In this document: in pieces, positions 1 to 5,301 of the stretch
How the letters are laid out: every line of letters begins with the position of its first letter
How positions within the stretch are numbered: the first letter of the stretch is position 1
Source of the DNA: Candidatus Sumerlaeota bacterium
Lineage (GTDB): Bacteria; Sumerlaeota; Sumerlaeia; SLMS01
Direction: 5' to 3'
Length of the DNA stretch: 5,301 bases
NCBI GenBank assembly: GCA_020850785.1
Contig: JADZDZ010000076.1
Coordinates: 1-5,301 of the forward strand
The notes under the pieces: generated by a model
What the model was told of the DNA's origin: nothing
Seen by the model: only the letters and a program-made list of their open reading frames with translations
Database searches by the model: none
Program-made: the position numbers and the translations under genes

Positions 1-31
1 AGCGTAGGCGGCGGGCGCTTTCGGAAGAGGT

Positions 32-427
32 CTAATTTTCCACGTAAGCCTGCGGTGGGCGCCGCAATCCCTGCAGGACGGCGATCTGCCGGTCCGTGAG
101 GTGAAAATACTGCGGCGTGAAGTAGGCTGCGGCGTCCAGAATCACTTCCGGCAAGGGCTTGTTGGAAAGCTTCTGAAGCAAATCAAGAAAATCGGCGGGG
201 TGATGTCCGGCGCAGTTGACGTGGCGGCACTGGTAGGTGTTGTTGCGCGGATTGAGCGCCAGCGTGCGGAAAACTTCGTCGCGATGGATCGGGCAATAGG
301 CCAGAAATATGTCCCCGTTACGCACGATTTTGTCAGGATGCCAGTTCACGTATTGCATCAACTGGCCGACCTGAAAGGCGGAATTGACCTGCGCGCATAT
401 GGAAGGATAGGAGTCGTCGTAGTTCAC
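32..427 (-). CDS. Stand-alone CHC2 (DnaG-like) zinc-finger protein, function unknown
   Basis: A 131-residue protein with one recognisable domain, a zinc ribbon of the DnaG primase CHC2 type. The likely zinc ligands are C45 and H48 (in CPIH), C67 and C72. The stretch FRTLALNP before the second knuckle and ADFLDLLQKL after it match the usual CHC2 layout of a beta strand, then the second knuckle, then a helix. The second knuckle reads C-x4-C (CRHVNC) rather than the C-x2-C typical of DnaG. No TOPRIM or helicase domain follows and the protein ends about 60 residues later, so it is not a primase. The finger could bind nucleic acid or protein; no partner can be named. The start is GTG; the upstream frame runs back to a stop at 470-472 with no other ATG, GTG or TTG, and a weak GGAAA lies about 9 bases upstream. 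The gene diverges from the pseudoreceiver gene. The domain call is fairly sure; the role is unknown. Confidence 0.8.
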   Translation of the reverse strand: MNYDDSYPSICAQVNSAFQVGQLMQYVNWHPDKIVRNGDIFLAYCPIHRDEVFRTLALNPRNNTYQCRHVNCAGHHPADFLDLLQKLSNKPLPEVILDAAAYFTPQYFHLTDRQIAVLQGLRRPPQAYVEN

Positions 428-561
428 ATCGCATGATTTCCGGGCGCTGCCCGCGTAGTAAAGAGATTTCTATTTTGGGGTTTGGGTGGCTTTCCGTCTT
501 GCCAGCCCGCAGGCACGGGCGCACGATTGATTGTTTTTCAGCGCCCCACAGGATGAATTGA
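428..561. promoter_or_regulatory. Divergent intergenic region, presumed promoters for both flanking genes
   Basis: This 134-bp gap separates two genes transcribed away from each other, so by layout it should hold both promoters. No convincing promoter pair can be read. The best rightward candidate is TTGCCA (499-504), 17 bases before CACGAT (522-527), which matches the -10 consensus at only three positions. No paired boxes were found for the leftward gene. The segment 461-500 is richer in A and T than its surroundings. The regulatory role is inferred from gene orientation. Confidence 0.35.
550..553 (+). promoter_or_regulatory. Shine-Dalgarno site of the pseudoreceiver gene
   Basis: AGGA lies 8 bases before the ATG at 562, a normal spacing. 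It supports that ATG as the start, as does the receiver-type first beta strand (RVMVVDND), which begins five residues into the protein. Confidence 0.6.
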
Positions 562-2073
562 ATGAGTCGCTTCCGAGTGATGGTGGTCGATAACGATCCG
601 GACGTCCGCTTCGTGGTGACGTCGCTGCTGGCGCTGGATTTCGAGACGGTGGGGGCGCAGAACGGACTGGATGCGCTGGAGAAGATCGAGCGCTACGAGC
701 CCGATTTGCTGCTGATGGAAGTCAACATGCCGGTGATGAATGGCATCGCGTGCTGTCAGGCGATTCAGCGCAATCCGTACTTTGAAAATCTGCCGGTGAT
801 GTTTCTCGCGGCGGCATCCGATGCGGCCACCAAGAAGGCGGCATTGTCCGTCGGCGGGAAGGCTTACATCGAGAAGCCGTTCGAAACTTCGGCGCTCGTG
901 ACGCGGATCAGGGATTTTTTCACTGATGCGAAGATGAAGCCTTCGCAGAAGGAATTCACCCCTGAGGAAATCGCGCAGATCGATGCGGCGCCGCTGCACA
1001 CCTCATCGTCGGCGATCCTTCCCGCGATCAAGACGAAGGGTTCCGAATCAACAGCGCCGATCATGGATTTCTCCGGCATCGACACGAAAAAGCCGGATGG
1101 GAAAAAGCGTCGCATTTTCGGTGCGGCCGCCCACAAGGAGGAATCCTCGTCGGACGTTCGTCCGCCTGTGAAGGTTCCATTGCCGAAGCCCGCCCCGCCG
1201 CCGCTCGGTGAATCGAAAACAACACAGCTTCCCTATCCGCTTCCCGCTGCGAAGACGGATTCAAAACCGCCAGCCCCGCCAAGGCCCGCGCCGCCACCGC
1301 CTGCCGCTGCACCACCACCGGCGCCAACACCAGCGCGCATGGAAACGCGCACTCCCCCGCCGCCAGCGGCACAGCCGCCCAAGCAGGCCACGCCAGCGGA
1401 ACCGACTGCGGCGGAAATTCTCGCACAGCGCCGTCTGGGAAAATTCGGCAGAAAACCCGGCGTTGCTTCAACGAAGCCGCGATTCCTTTGCATCATAGAC
1501 TATCCCGAACTGCTGGGCCATTGCGCAAATGCCGCACGGGGATTGGCGGAGTTTCTTCCGCTGGAGGATCCCGTGGAGGCGGTGGAATTGGTGGCGCGAT
1601 TCCAGCCCGACATTGTCCTGCTCGGCATCCAGTCGTCGAAGTATTCAGGACTGCAAATCGCGCAGATGATTGCCTCGAATCCGCGATTGGCGCACATTGA
1701 ACTGATTTTCCTGCAGGAGGCGACCGTCACGCCGCAGGCTCTCACCGCTGCGCGCAAACTCACGCGAAATCCCATTCTTCGAACGCCGTCGGATGAAGCG
1801 ACGATCCACGGCGTCCTTCGCGAGGTTCTCTCCCATCCCGGATTCAAGGTGCGGGAGAAGAACCTTCCCTACGGTGTGTATGTGAAGGAAGTCATCAAGC
1901 AGTCCGAAGACGAACGCGCGCGGGAGAACAAAACGCGCGAGAAAAAGTCGCTGGAAATGCACCATCGTTCGTTGGCGGCTTTCATGGCGGCGGAGTTGAA
2001 GGATTACAAGGAACCCGCCGGCATGGATGAGCTTTACGGCATTGGCAGGAACGTGCACGTCGTGAAGGAATGA
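562..2073 (+). CDS. Double pseudoreceiver (degenerate response-regulator) protein with proline-rich linker
   Basis: A 503-residue, probably cytoplasmic protein with no signal peptide or membrane segment. Residues 4-122 form a receiver (REC) fold: VMVVDND for strand 1, DLLLMEVNMPVMNG around the active site, and AYIEKPF with the conserved lysine K105. The phosphoacceptor position is E53 instead of Asp, the second Asp of the acidic pair is N11, and the conserved Thr/Ser position is A83. Residues about 123-200 are Ser/Lys-rich; about 199-285 are Pro/Ala-rich with PPPP runs. Residues 306-425 look like a second receiver fold: FLCIID, then PDIVLLGIQ with G355 at the phosphoacceptor site, Q385 at the Thr site and T408 at the Lys site. 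Residues 436-503 form a charged, helix-prone tail. No DNA-binding or enzymatic output domain is visible. Family knowledge says Asp-to-Glu receivers can mimic the active state or act without phosphate, so an adaptor or scaffold role is inferred. The first domain is confident, the second moderately so. Confidence 0.88.
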   Translation: MSRFRVMVVDNDPDVRFVVTSLLALDFETVGAQNGLDALEKIERYEPDLLLMEVNMPVMNGIACCQAIQRNPYFENLPVMFLAAASDAATKKAALSVGGKAYIEKPFETSALVTRIRDFFTDAKMKPSQKEFTPEEIAQIDAAPLHTSSSAILPAIKTKGSESTAPIMDFSGIDTKKPDGKKRRIFGAAAHKEESSSDVRPPVKVPLPKPAPPPLGESKTTQLPYPLPAAKTDSKPPAPPRPAPPPPAAAPPPAPTPARMETRTPPPPAAQPPKQATPAEPTAAEILAQRRLGKFGRKPGVASTKPRFLCIIDYPELLGHCANAARGLAEFLPLEDPVEAVELVARFQPDIVLLGIQSSKYSGLQIAQMIASNPRLAHIELIFLQEATVTPQALTAARKLTRNPILRTPSDEATIHGVLREVLSHPGFKVREKNLPYGVYVKEVIKQSEDERARENKTREKKSLEMHHRSLAAFMAAELKDYKEPAGMDELYGIGRNVHVVKE

Positions 2074-2085
2074 CGCTACACGACG
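2058..2085. terminator. Possible bidirectional hairpin across two convergent stop codons
   Basis: CGTCGTG (2058-2064) and CACGACG (2079-2085) can pair as a perfect 7-bp stem with a 14-base loop. The loop contains the stop codon of the rightward gene (2071-2073) and that of the leftward transporter gene (2076-2078). With only two bases between the stops, this is the natural place for transcripts from both sides to end. No T-run follows the stem on either strand, so it does not fit a classical intrinsic terminator. It may be a weak or transcript-stabilising hairpin, or chance. Confidence 0.28.
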
Positions 2086-3521
2086 ACCTTCTCCCATTTC
2101 CCCCGCAGCACAATGATCCCCAGCAACGTTGAGCGCATCACCCAGTCACACACCATCGCCAGATAGACCCCCTCCATCCCCCACCCGCGCACGAAGGCGA
2201 AGTAATACGCAACGCCCACACGCACGCCGACGACGCCGATCATCTGGGCGATGAATGGGGGCGTTGTCTGCCCCGCACCGCGAAGACCGCCCGCCAGCAC
2301 GTTCGTTAATCCAATGAGTGGCTGCTGAATCGCCGTCAGGTAGAAGAGCGGAATCGCAAGGGAGATGAACTTCGTCGAATCCGGCCCAGCGAACCATTGC
2401 AGGAACCACGCGGGCGCGATGGCGAAGAGCAGGCCCGCAGTACCCATCAACATGACGACCAGAGTGAAACAGGCGCCGAACGCGCGACGTGCTTCGCGGA
2501 TGGAACCGGAGCCGAGCGCCTGACCCACCAGCGTGGAGGCGGCAATCGACACGCCGAAGCCCGCGTTGAAGCTGAAGCTCTCCACGCGGGAAATGGAACT
2601 ATGCGCGGCCAACGCGTCATCCCCCAGTTCCGCAATCATGGCGATGAAGGACATGAAGCCTGCGGAAATGGCGATCTCCTCCCAGAAGGTGGGCATCGAG
2701 ACGCGAAAGATGCGGCCGCTGACACCTTTCAGCCATGGGGTGAAGCCCTCGCGGACGAGCTTCAGCACGTCGTCGCGCTCCTCCGCCGGTGTATAGACAG
2801 GCGAGACAACCTGAAACTCGTCCTCCTGCGCGGGAGCGGCGGCAATGGGCGCCAACTGGAAAAGCCTCTTCGGCCTCACGCCGCGCAGGCCAACGGCCAG
2901 CAGCATCAGGAATTCAATCGTCATCGCAAGCGCCGTGGAATAGCCCGCCCCCTGAATTCCCAGTTTTGGGAAACCGAGGTTGCCAAAGATCAGGAGCCAG
3001 TTGGTGAAGATGTGCGTCAGGTTCATGGTGATCGTAGTTATCATGGGCGTCCGCGTGTCGCCGGACGCACGAAGCGCGGCGGCCATGTTGGCGCTGGCGA
3101 CGCGCAACGGAAACACCAGCATGATCGGCATGAAGTAGGGCAGGATATACGGCAGCACCGTGTCCGGAGCACGGAGGGCGCGGAAAATATCCTCCGTGAA
3201 GAAATAGAGCGGAACGCACAGCAGTCCAATCAGCAGCCCGATGCAACAGCCGTGGGTGAACGCCAGCCGCGCCGCGTGCGATTCCCCCTGACCCCAGCGC
3301 CGCGCAACGTAGGCACCGATGCCCACCTGCAAGTAACCGCCAACGCTGCGAAGCCGCCACAGCACCGTGCTGCACATTCCCGCCGCCGCCAGCGCCTGCT
3401 CGCTCAATTCGGCGAGGAACAGCGCATCGACGAGGAAGACCACCGACACGAACAGATTTTCGAGAATCGTCGGGATCGCGAGACGCGCTGTCTTCACATA
3501 GAGCTTGAATGTGGACAACAA
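2076..3521 (-). CDS. MATE-family multidrug/metabolite efflux transporter
   Basis: A 481-residue inner-membrane protein with about 12 hydrophobic segments in two six-helix halves, as in the MATE (NorM/DinF) family of Na+- or H+-coupled exporters. Family-like signatures include LGIQGAGYSTAL (187-198), LRASGDTRTPM (150-160) and the equivalent second-half motif LRGAGQTTPPF (413-423). D32 in helix 1 sits where MATE proteins carry a cation-coupling acidic residue, and E281/E282 in helix 7 are further candidates. The two halves are joined by a long polar, partly acidic segment (about 214-272). The predicted start is a TTG; a second TTG follows at once, and GGGGAG lies 4 or 7 bases upstream of them. 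The gene begins 25 bases after the glutaminyl cyclase gene on the same strand, so it is probably the last gene of that operon. The substrate cannot be told from sequence. Family assignment is confident; the subfamily is not. Confidence 0.92.
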   Translation of the reverse strand: MLSTFKLYVKTARLAIPTILENLFVSVVFLVDALFLAELSEQALAAAGMCSTVLWRLRSVGGYLQVGIGAYVARRWGQGESHAARLAFTHGCCIGLLIGLLCVPLYFFTEDIFRALRAPDTVLPYILPYFMPIMLVFPLRVASANMAAALRASGDTRTPMITTITMNLTHIFTNWLLIFGNLGFPKLGIQGAGYSTALAMTIEFLMLLAVGLRGVRPKRLFQLAPIAAAPAQEDEFQVVSPVYTPAEERDDVLKLVREGFTPWLKGVSGRIFRVSMPTFWEEIAISAGFMSFIAMIAELGDDALAAHSSISRVESFSFNAGFGVSIAASTLVGQALGSGSIREARRAFGACFTLVVMLMGTAGLLFAIAPAWFLQWFAGPDSTKFISLAIPLFYLTAIQQPLIGLTNVLAGGLRGAGQTTPPFIAQMIGVVGVRVGVAYYFAFVRGWGMEGVYLAMVCDWVMRSTLLGIIVLRGKWEKVVV

Positions 3522-3525
3522 ACGG

Positions 3526-3531
3526 CTCCCC
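3526..3531 (-). promoter_or_regulatory. Shine-Dalgarno site of the MATE gene
   Basis: On the minus strand GGGGAG lies in the 25-base gap after the cyclase gene. It is 4 bases from the first TTG (3519-3521) and 7 from the second (3516-3518). The usual spacing slightly favours the second TTG, which would shorten the protein by one residue. No ATG or GTG lies just upstream in frame. Confidence 0.5.
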
Positions 3532-3546
3532 GGCGCGCCTGATGAA

Positions 3547-4377
3547 TTATGGTGAATCCTTCGTGAATGTTACTTCAAAAAGCACGGGCCAGAATTTTCC
3601 CGTGATCAGAAAATGCTTCGTGGCGGGATCGTAGGCGATGCCGTTCAGCACATCGACGCCCCGTTGTTCCTCCGGCGTGAGGAGGTCCGCGACGCGAATG
3701 GTTGCGACAACCTTCCCCGTCGCGGGATCAATCTTCACGATCGCCATCCGCTGCCAAATGTTCGCGTAGATGTAACCGTCCGCCCATTCCAACTCGTTGA
3801 GGTTGCGAACCTCCCGCCCACCGAGCGTAACGTTGATCGCGCCAATGCGGCTGAATGTCTTTGGATCGCGAATGGTAATTTCCGATGTGCCATTGCTCAT
3901 GAAGAGCTTGCCAGCACCATCGTGGCAAAGGCCCCAGCCCTCTCCCTGATAGGGAAACTCGCCGATTCGCTGAAAAGTTTTCAGGTCATAGACCAGTGCC
4001 TTCTGTTCCTGCCAGGTGATCTGAATCAGGTGGTCACCAACGAGCGCGAGCCCCTCCGCGAAGTAGGGTTCCTCCACGGGAACCTCCTGCTCCACGGTGC
4101 CGGAAACAGGATCGACGCGCCGCAGGGATGAGCGCCCGCGCAAGCCCGTGCTTTCATACAGCTTTCCGTCGTGCAACAGCAGGCCCTGGGTGAAGGCGGT
4201 GCTGTCGTGAGGGTGCCGATTGATGACGGTCACCTTCAATCGCTCAATTCCATCGGGTGCCATGGTTGACTTCGGGGAAAGCTTGAGCGTGTCGGAGGTG
4301 ACATCCGCGCGCAGCGGCGCGACCATGCCAAGAATGGCAAGAAGTGTATATACAGCAATTTTCAATTCAGGTGGCAT
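3547..4377 (-). CDS. Glutaminyl-peptide cyclotransferase, plant/bacterial beta-propeller type, exported
   Basis: This protein resembles the plant/bacterial type of glutaminyl cyclase (glutamine cyclotransferase, a five-bladed beta-propeller family), which turns N-terminal glutamine of peptides and proteins into pyroglutamate and releases ammonia. Family-like blocks in order: FTQGL (62-66), YESTGLRGRSSLRRV (74-88), YFAEGL (105-110), ITW (120-122), GEGWGL (145-150), NELEW (194-198), NIW (206-208), LNGIAYD (244-250) and ITGKFWP (258-264). Conserved Glu, Asn, Trp and Lys residues here probably line the pocket. I chose the ATG at 4375-4377 (276 residues): it is followed at once by a signal peptide with a hydrophobic core at about 7-20 and a likely cut after LRA (24), and has GGGA four bases upstream. 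The frame stays open to a GTG at 4449 and an ATG at 4413, but those starts would put a Cys-containing stretch before the signal peptide. It overlaps truA by 11 bases. The product is expected in the periplasm. Confidence 0.88.
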   Translation of the reverse strand: MPPELKIAVYTLLAILGMVAPLRADVTSDTLKLSPKSTMAPDGIERLKVTVINRHPHDSTAFTQGLLLHDGKLYESTGLRGRSSLRRVDPVSGTVEQEVPVEEPYFAEGLALVGDHLIQITWQEQKALVYDLKTFQRIGEFPYQGEGWGLCHDGAGKLFMSNGTSEITIRDPKTFSRIGAINVTLGGREVRNLNELEWADGYIYANIWQRMAIVKIDPATGKVVATIRVADLLTPEEQRGVDVLNGIAYDPATKHFLITGKFWPVLFEVTFTKDSP

Positions 4378-5260
4378 CTTTCCCGCGCGGCAAGGACGAC
4401 ACCATTGATCCATCGGATGGCGCTGCGGTGAAAGGGTTTTTTCCGTCACAAAACTCCACCCGCGCCAGACACAGGCCGCGCGCCTCCTCCATTTTCATTT
4501 GCTGCGGACGTTTCCCGTCGCGCAGGGCAGCGCGCAACTCTTCCAGTTCCAAGCGTCCCTGCCCCACTGCCACGATGGCGCCCACCATGAAGCGCACCTG
4601 ATGGTGCAGGAAACTGCGGGCGCGAAACAGGAAGCGCCAGTAGGGAACGTCCTCCTGCGCCATCGCGGGATCGCTGGAGGGAGGTAGCGCGCGCGCTTCC
4701 GTGATGGTGAGGAAGGTGCGCTTCGCCTGGCATTCCGCGGCGCGCCATTCCTTCAGCTCCCACTGGCCCTTGAAGGCGGCGGCAGCGGCGGTTGTTCTTT
4801 CAGGATCAAGCTTTCGCGTGGTGAAGGCGACAAAGCGCGCGTGAAGCGGCGAGACCGCAACGCGTTCCGCCATGCGATAAACGTAGGTACGCATGATGGC
4901 GTCGATGCGCGGGCTGAAGTCGGTGTCGCAATGCGCCGCGCGGCGCACGCGGATGGATTGCGGCAGTATTGCATTCATGGCGAGGGCGATCTTCCGTTCC
5001 GGTAGGCGCTGCGGGAGGTTGATTGCAATCACCTGACCGGTCGCATGGACGCCTGCATCGGTGCGTCCCGCGCAAATAAATCCGGGGGATGCACTGCCCA
5101 ACTCGCGAGCGGCGTCCTCTATCCTGCCCTGAATGGTTTGTCTGGTTCCCGGCTGCCACTGCATGCCGTGAAAGTCGGTGCCGTCGTATTCCACCAGCAG
5201 CGCCACGCGCGCCAGCGGCAAGCCTGCGGGAGTTTCCCCTGTCTCAGCCGGCGCGTTCAT
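4367..5260 (-). CDS. truA: tRNA pseudouridine(38-40) synthase TruA
   Basis: A 297-residue cytoplasmic enzyme that isomerises uridine to pseudouridine at positions 38-40 of the tRNA anticodon arm. The catalytic block AGRTDAGVHATGQV (64-77) carries the nucleophile D68. Other TruA blocks are VEYDGTDFHGMQWQ (23-36), MRTYVYRM (123-130) with the conserved Arg-Tyr pattern, LHARFVAFT (139-147), FLHHQVRFMVGAIVAVG (217-233), and the C-terminal EARGLCLARVEF (259-270). It is slightly longer than the E. coli enzyme because of an N-terminal extension of about 17 residues and a C-terminal tail of about 25 residues. The start is ATG at 5258-5260. An upstream frame stops with TGA overlapping this ATG, so coupled translation is possible, and no strong Shine-Dalgarno site is seen. 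Its last 11 bases overlap the start of the cyclase gene. Confident call. Confidence 0.97.
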   Translation of the reverse strand: MNAPAETGETPAGLPLARVALLVEYDGTDFHGMQWQPGTRQTIQGRIEDAARELGSASPGFICAGRTDAGVHATGQVIAINLPQRLPERKIALAMNAILPQSIRVRRAAHCDTDFSPRIDAIMRTYVYRMAERVAVSPLHARFVAFTTRKLDPERTTAAAAAFKGQWELKEWRAAECQAKRTFLTITEARALPPSSDPAMAQEDVPYWRFLFRARSFLHHQVRFMVGAIVAVGQGRLELEELRAALRDGKRPQQMKMEEARGLCLARVEFCDGKNPFTAAPSDGSMVSSLPRGKDAT

Positions 5261-5301
5261 GATGTCGCGCCACGCCGGCCAACGCCTTGCAGGTCTTCAG
5301 C
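5244..5301 (-). CDS. Possible 3' end of an upstream gene, cut by the window edge
   Basis: Two minus-strand frames stay open from the right edge into the truA start, and the third stops at once. One encodes LKTCKALAGVARHHERAG and ends with TGA at 5244-5246, overlapping truA by 17 bases; most of its codons end in G or C, as in the neighbouring genes. The other encodes AEDLQGVGRRGATS and ends with TGA at 5257-5259, forming a four-base ATGA overlap with truA. One of them is probably the tail of a gene preceding truA in the same operon, but the fragment is too short to identify. Confidence 0.3.
   Translation of the reverse strand, partial: LKTCKALAGVARHHERAG

Noticed and set aside
1..35. A plus-strand frame open from the left edge to a TAA at 33-35, which could be the tail of a gene convergent with the CHC2 gene
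   Set aside because: It has only about ten codons, rich in Arg, with no identifiable signature, so it cannot be supported as a gene.
487..502. A sigma-54-like element (TGGC then TTGC) upstream of the pseudoreceiver gene
   Set aside because: There are 8 bases between the two blocks instead of 7, which breaks the strict GG to GC spacing that sigma-54 requires.
505..520. Small hairpin GCCCG/CGGGC with a 6-base loop, with a T-run farther downstream
   Set aside because: The stem has only 5 bp, the TTTTT is about 14 bases away, and no gene needs to terminate here because both flanking genes point outward.
1061..1496. Minus-strand Gly- and Ala-rich open frames opposite the proline-rich linker
   Set aside because: Complements of Pro (CCN) codons read as Gly (GGN), so these are composition shadows.
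2051..2060. A perfect 10-bp palindrome (ACGTGCACGT) near the end of the pseudoreceiver gene
   Set aside because: It lies within coding sequence, is a single copy as far as I can see, and is short enough to be chance in GC-rich DNA. It also overlaps the better-supported hairpin arm.
2397..3542. A 381-codon open frame on the plus strand opposite the MATE gene
   Set aside because: It is in codon register with the MATE gene on the other strand, so it arises when the sense gene avoids TTA, CTA and TCA codons. Its product is an Arg/His/Gln/Glu-rich sequence with no domain, typical of the shadow of a hydrophobic protein.
3613..4131. A 172-codon plus-strand open frame opposite the glutaminyl cyclase gene
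   Set aside because: It is also in register antisense to a clearly recognised gene, with no recognisable domain and no ribosome site of note.
1..5301. Search for tRNA or rRNA genes, CRISPR arrays, transposases, terminal inverted repeats and integrase sites
   Set aside because: No spaced direct repeats, cloverleaf sequences, transposase or integrase motifs were seen, and nearly all of the window is accounted for by five protein genes.

Overview
This is a GC-rich bacterial window packed with protein-coding genes. It has no RNA genes, insertion sequences, CRISPR repeats or phage genes that I can see. A periplasm-directed glutaminyl cyclase with a Sec-type signal peptide points to a Gram-negative cell. 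Housekeeping (TruA) sits beside lineage-specific regulatory proteins, and nothing assigns a phylum firmly. The style (long proline-rich, receiver-like proteins and a lone CHC2 finger) would suit a poorly sampled environmental lineage, but that is only an impression.

Left part (about 1-2073): two genes diverge from a shared intergenic region of about 134 bp. Leftward runs a 131-residue protein with a DnaG-like CHC2 zinc finger and no primase catalytic domain. Rightward runs a 503-residue protein built as receiver-like domain, long Ser/Thr/Pro-rich linker, second receiver-like domain and charged C-terminal tail. Both receiver-like domains lack residues needed for phosphotransfer: the first has Glu at the phosphoacceptor position and the second has Gly. 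The protein is therefore better read as a phosphorylation-independent, two-headed pseudoreceiver adaptor than as an ordinary response regulator.

Right part (about 2076-5301): a leftward, tightly packed gene run, in transcription order (possible 3' end of an upstream gene) - truA - glutaminyl-peptide cyclotransferase - MATE-family transporter. truA and the cyclase gene overlap by about 11 bases, and the cyclase and transporter genes are 25 bases apart, so co-transcription is likely. The three products (tRNA pseudouridylation, N-terminal pyroglutamate formation in the periplasm, cation-coupled efflux) share no obvious pathway.

The two halves meet tail to tail at about 2071-2078. Only two bases separate the opposing stop codons, and a 7-bp inverted repeat straddles both stops. 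The main points for follow-up are the double pseudoreceiver with its unrecognised C-terminal tail, its divergent pairing with a stand-alone CHC2 finger whose second metal-binding knuckle is expanded, and the hairpin at the convergent junction.
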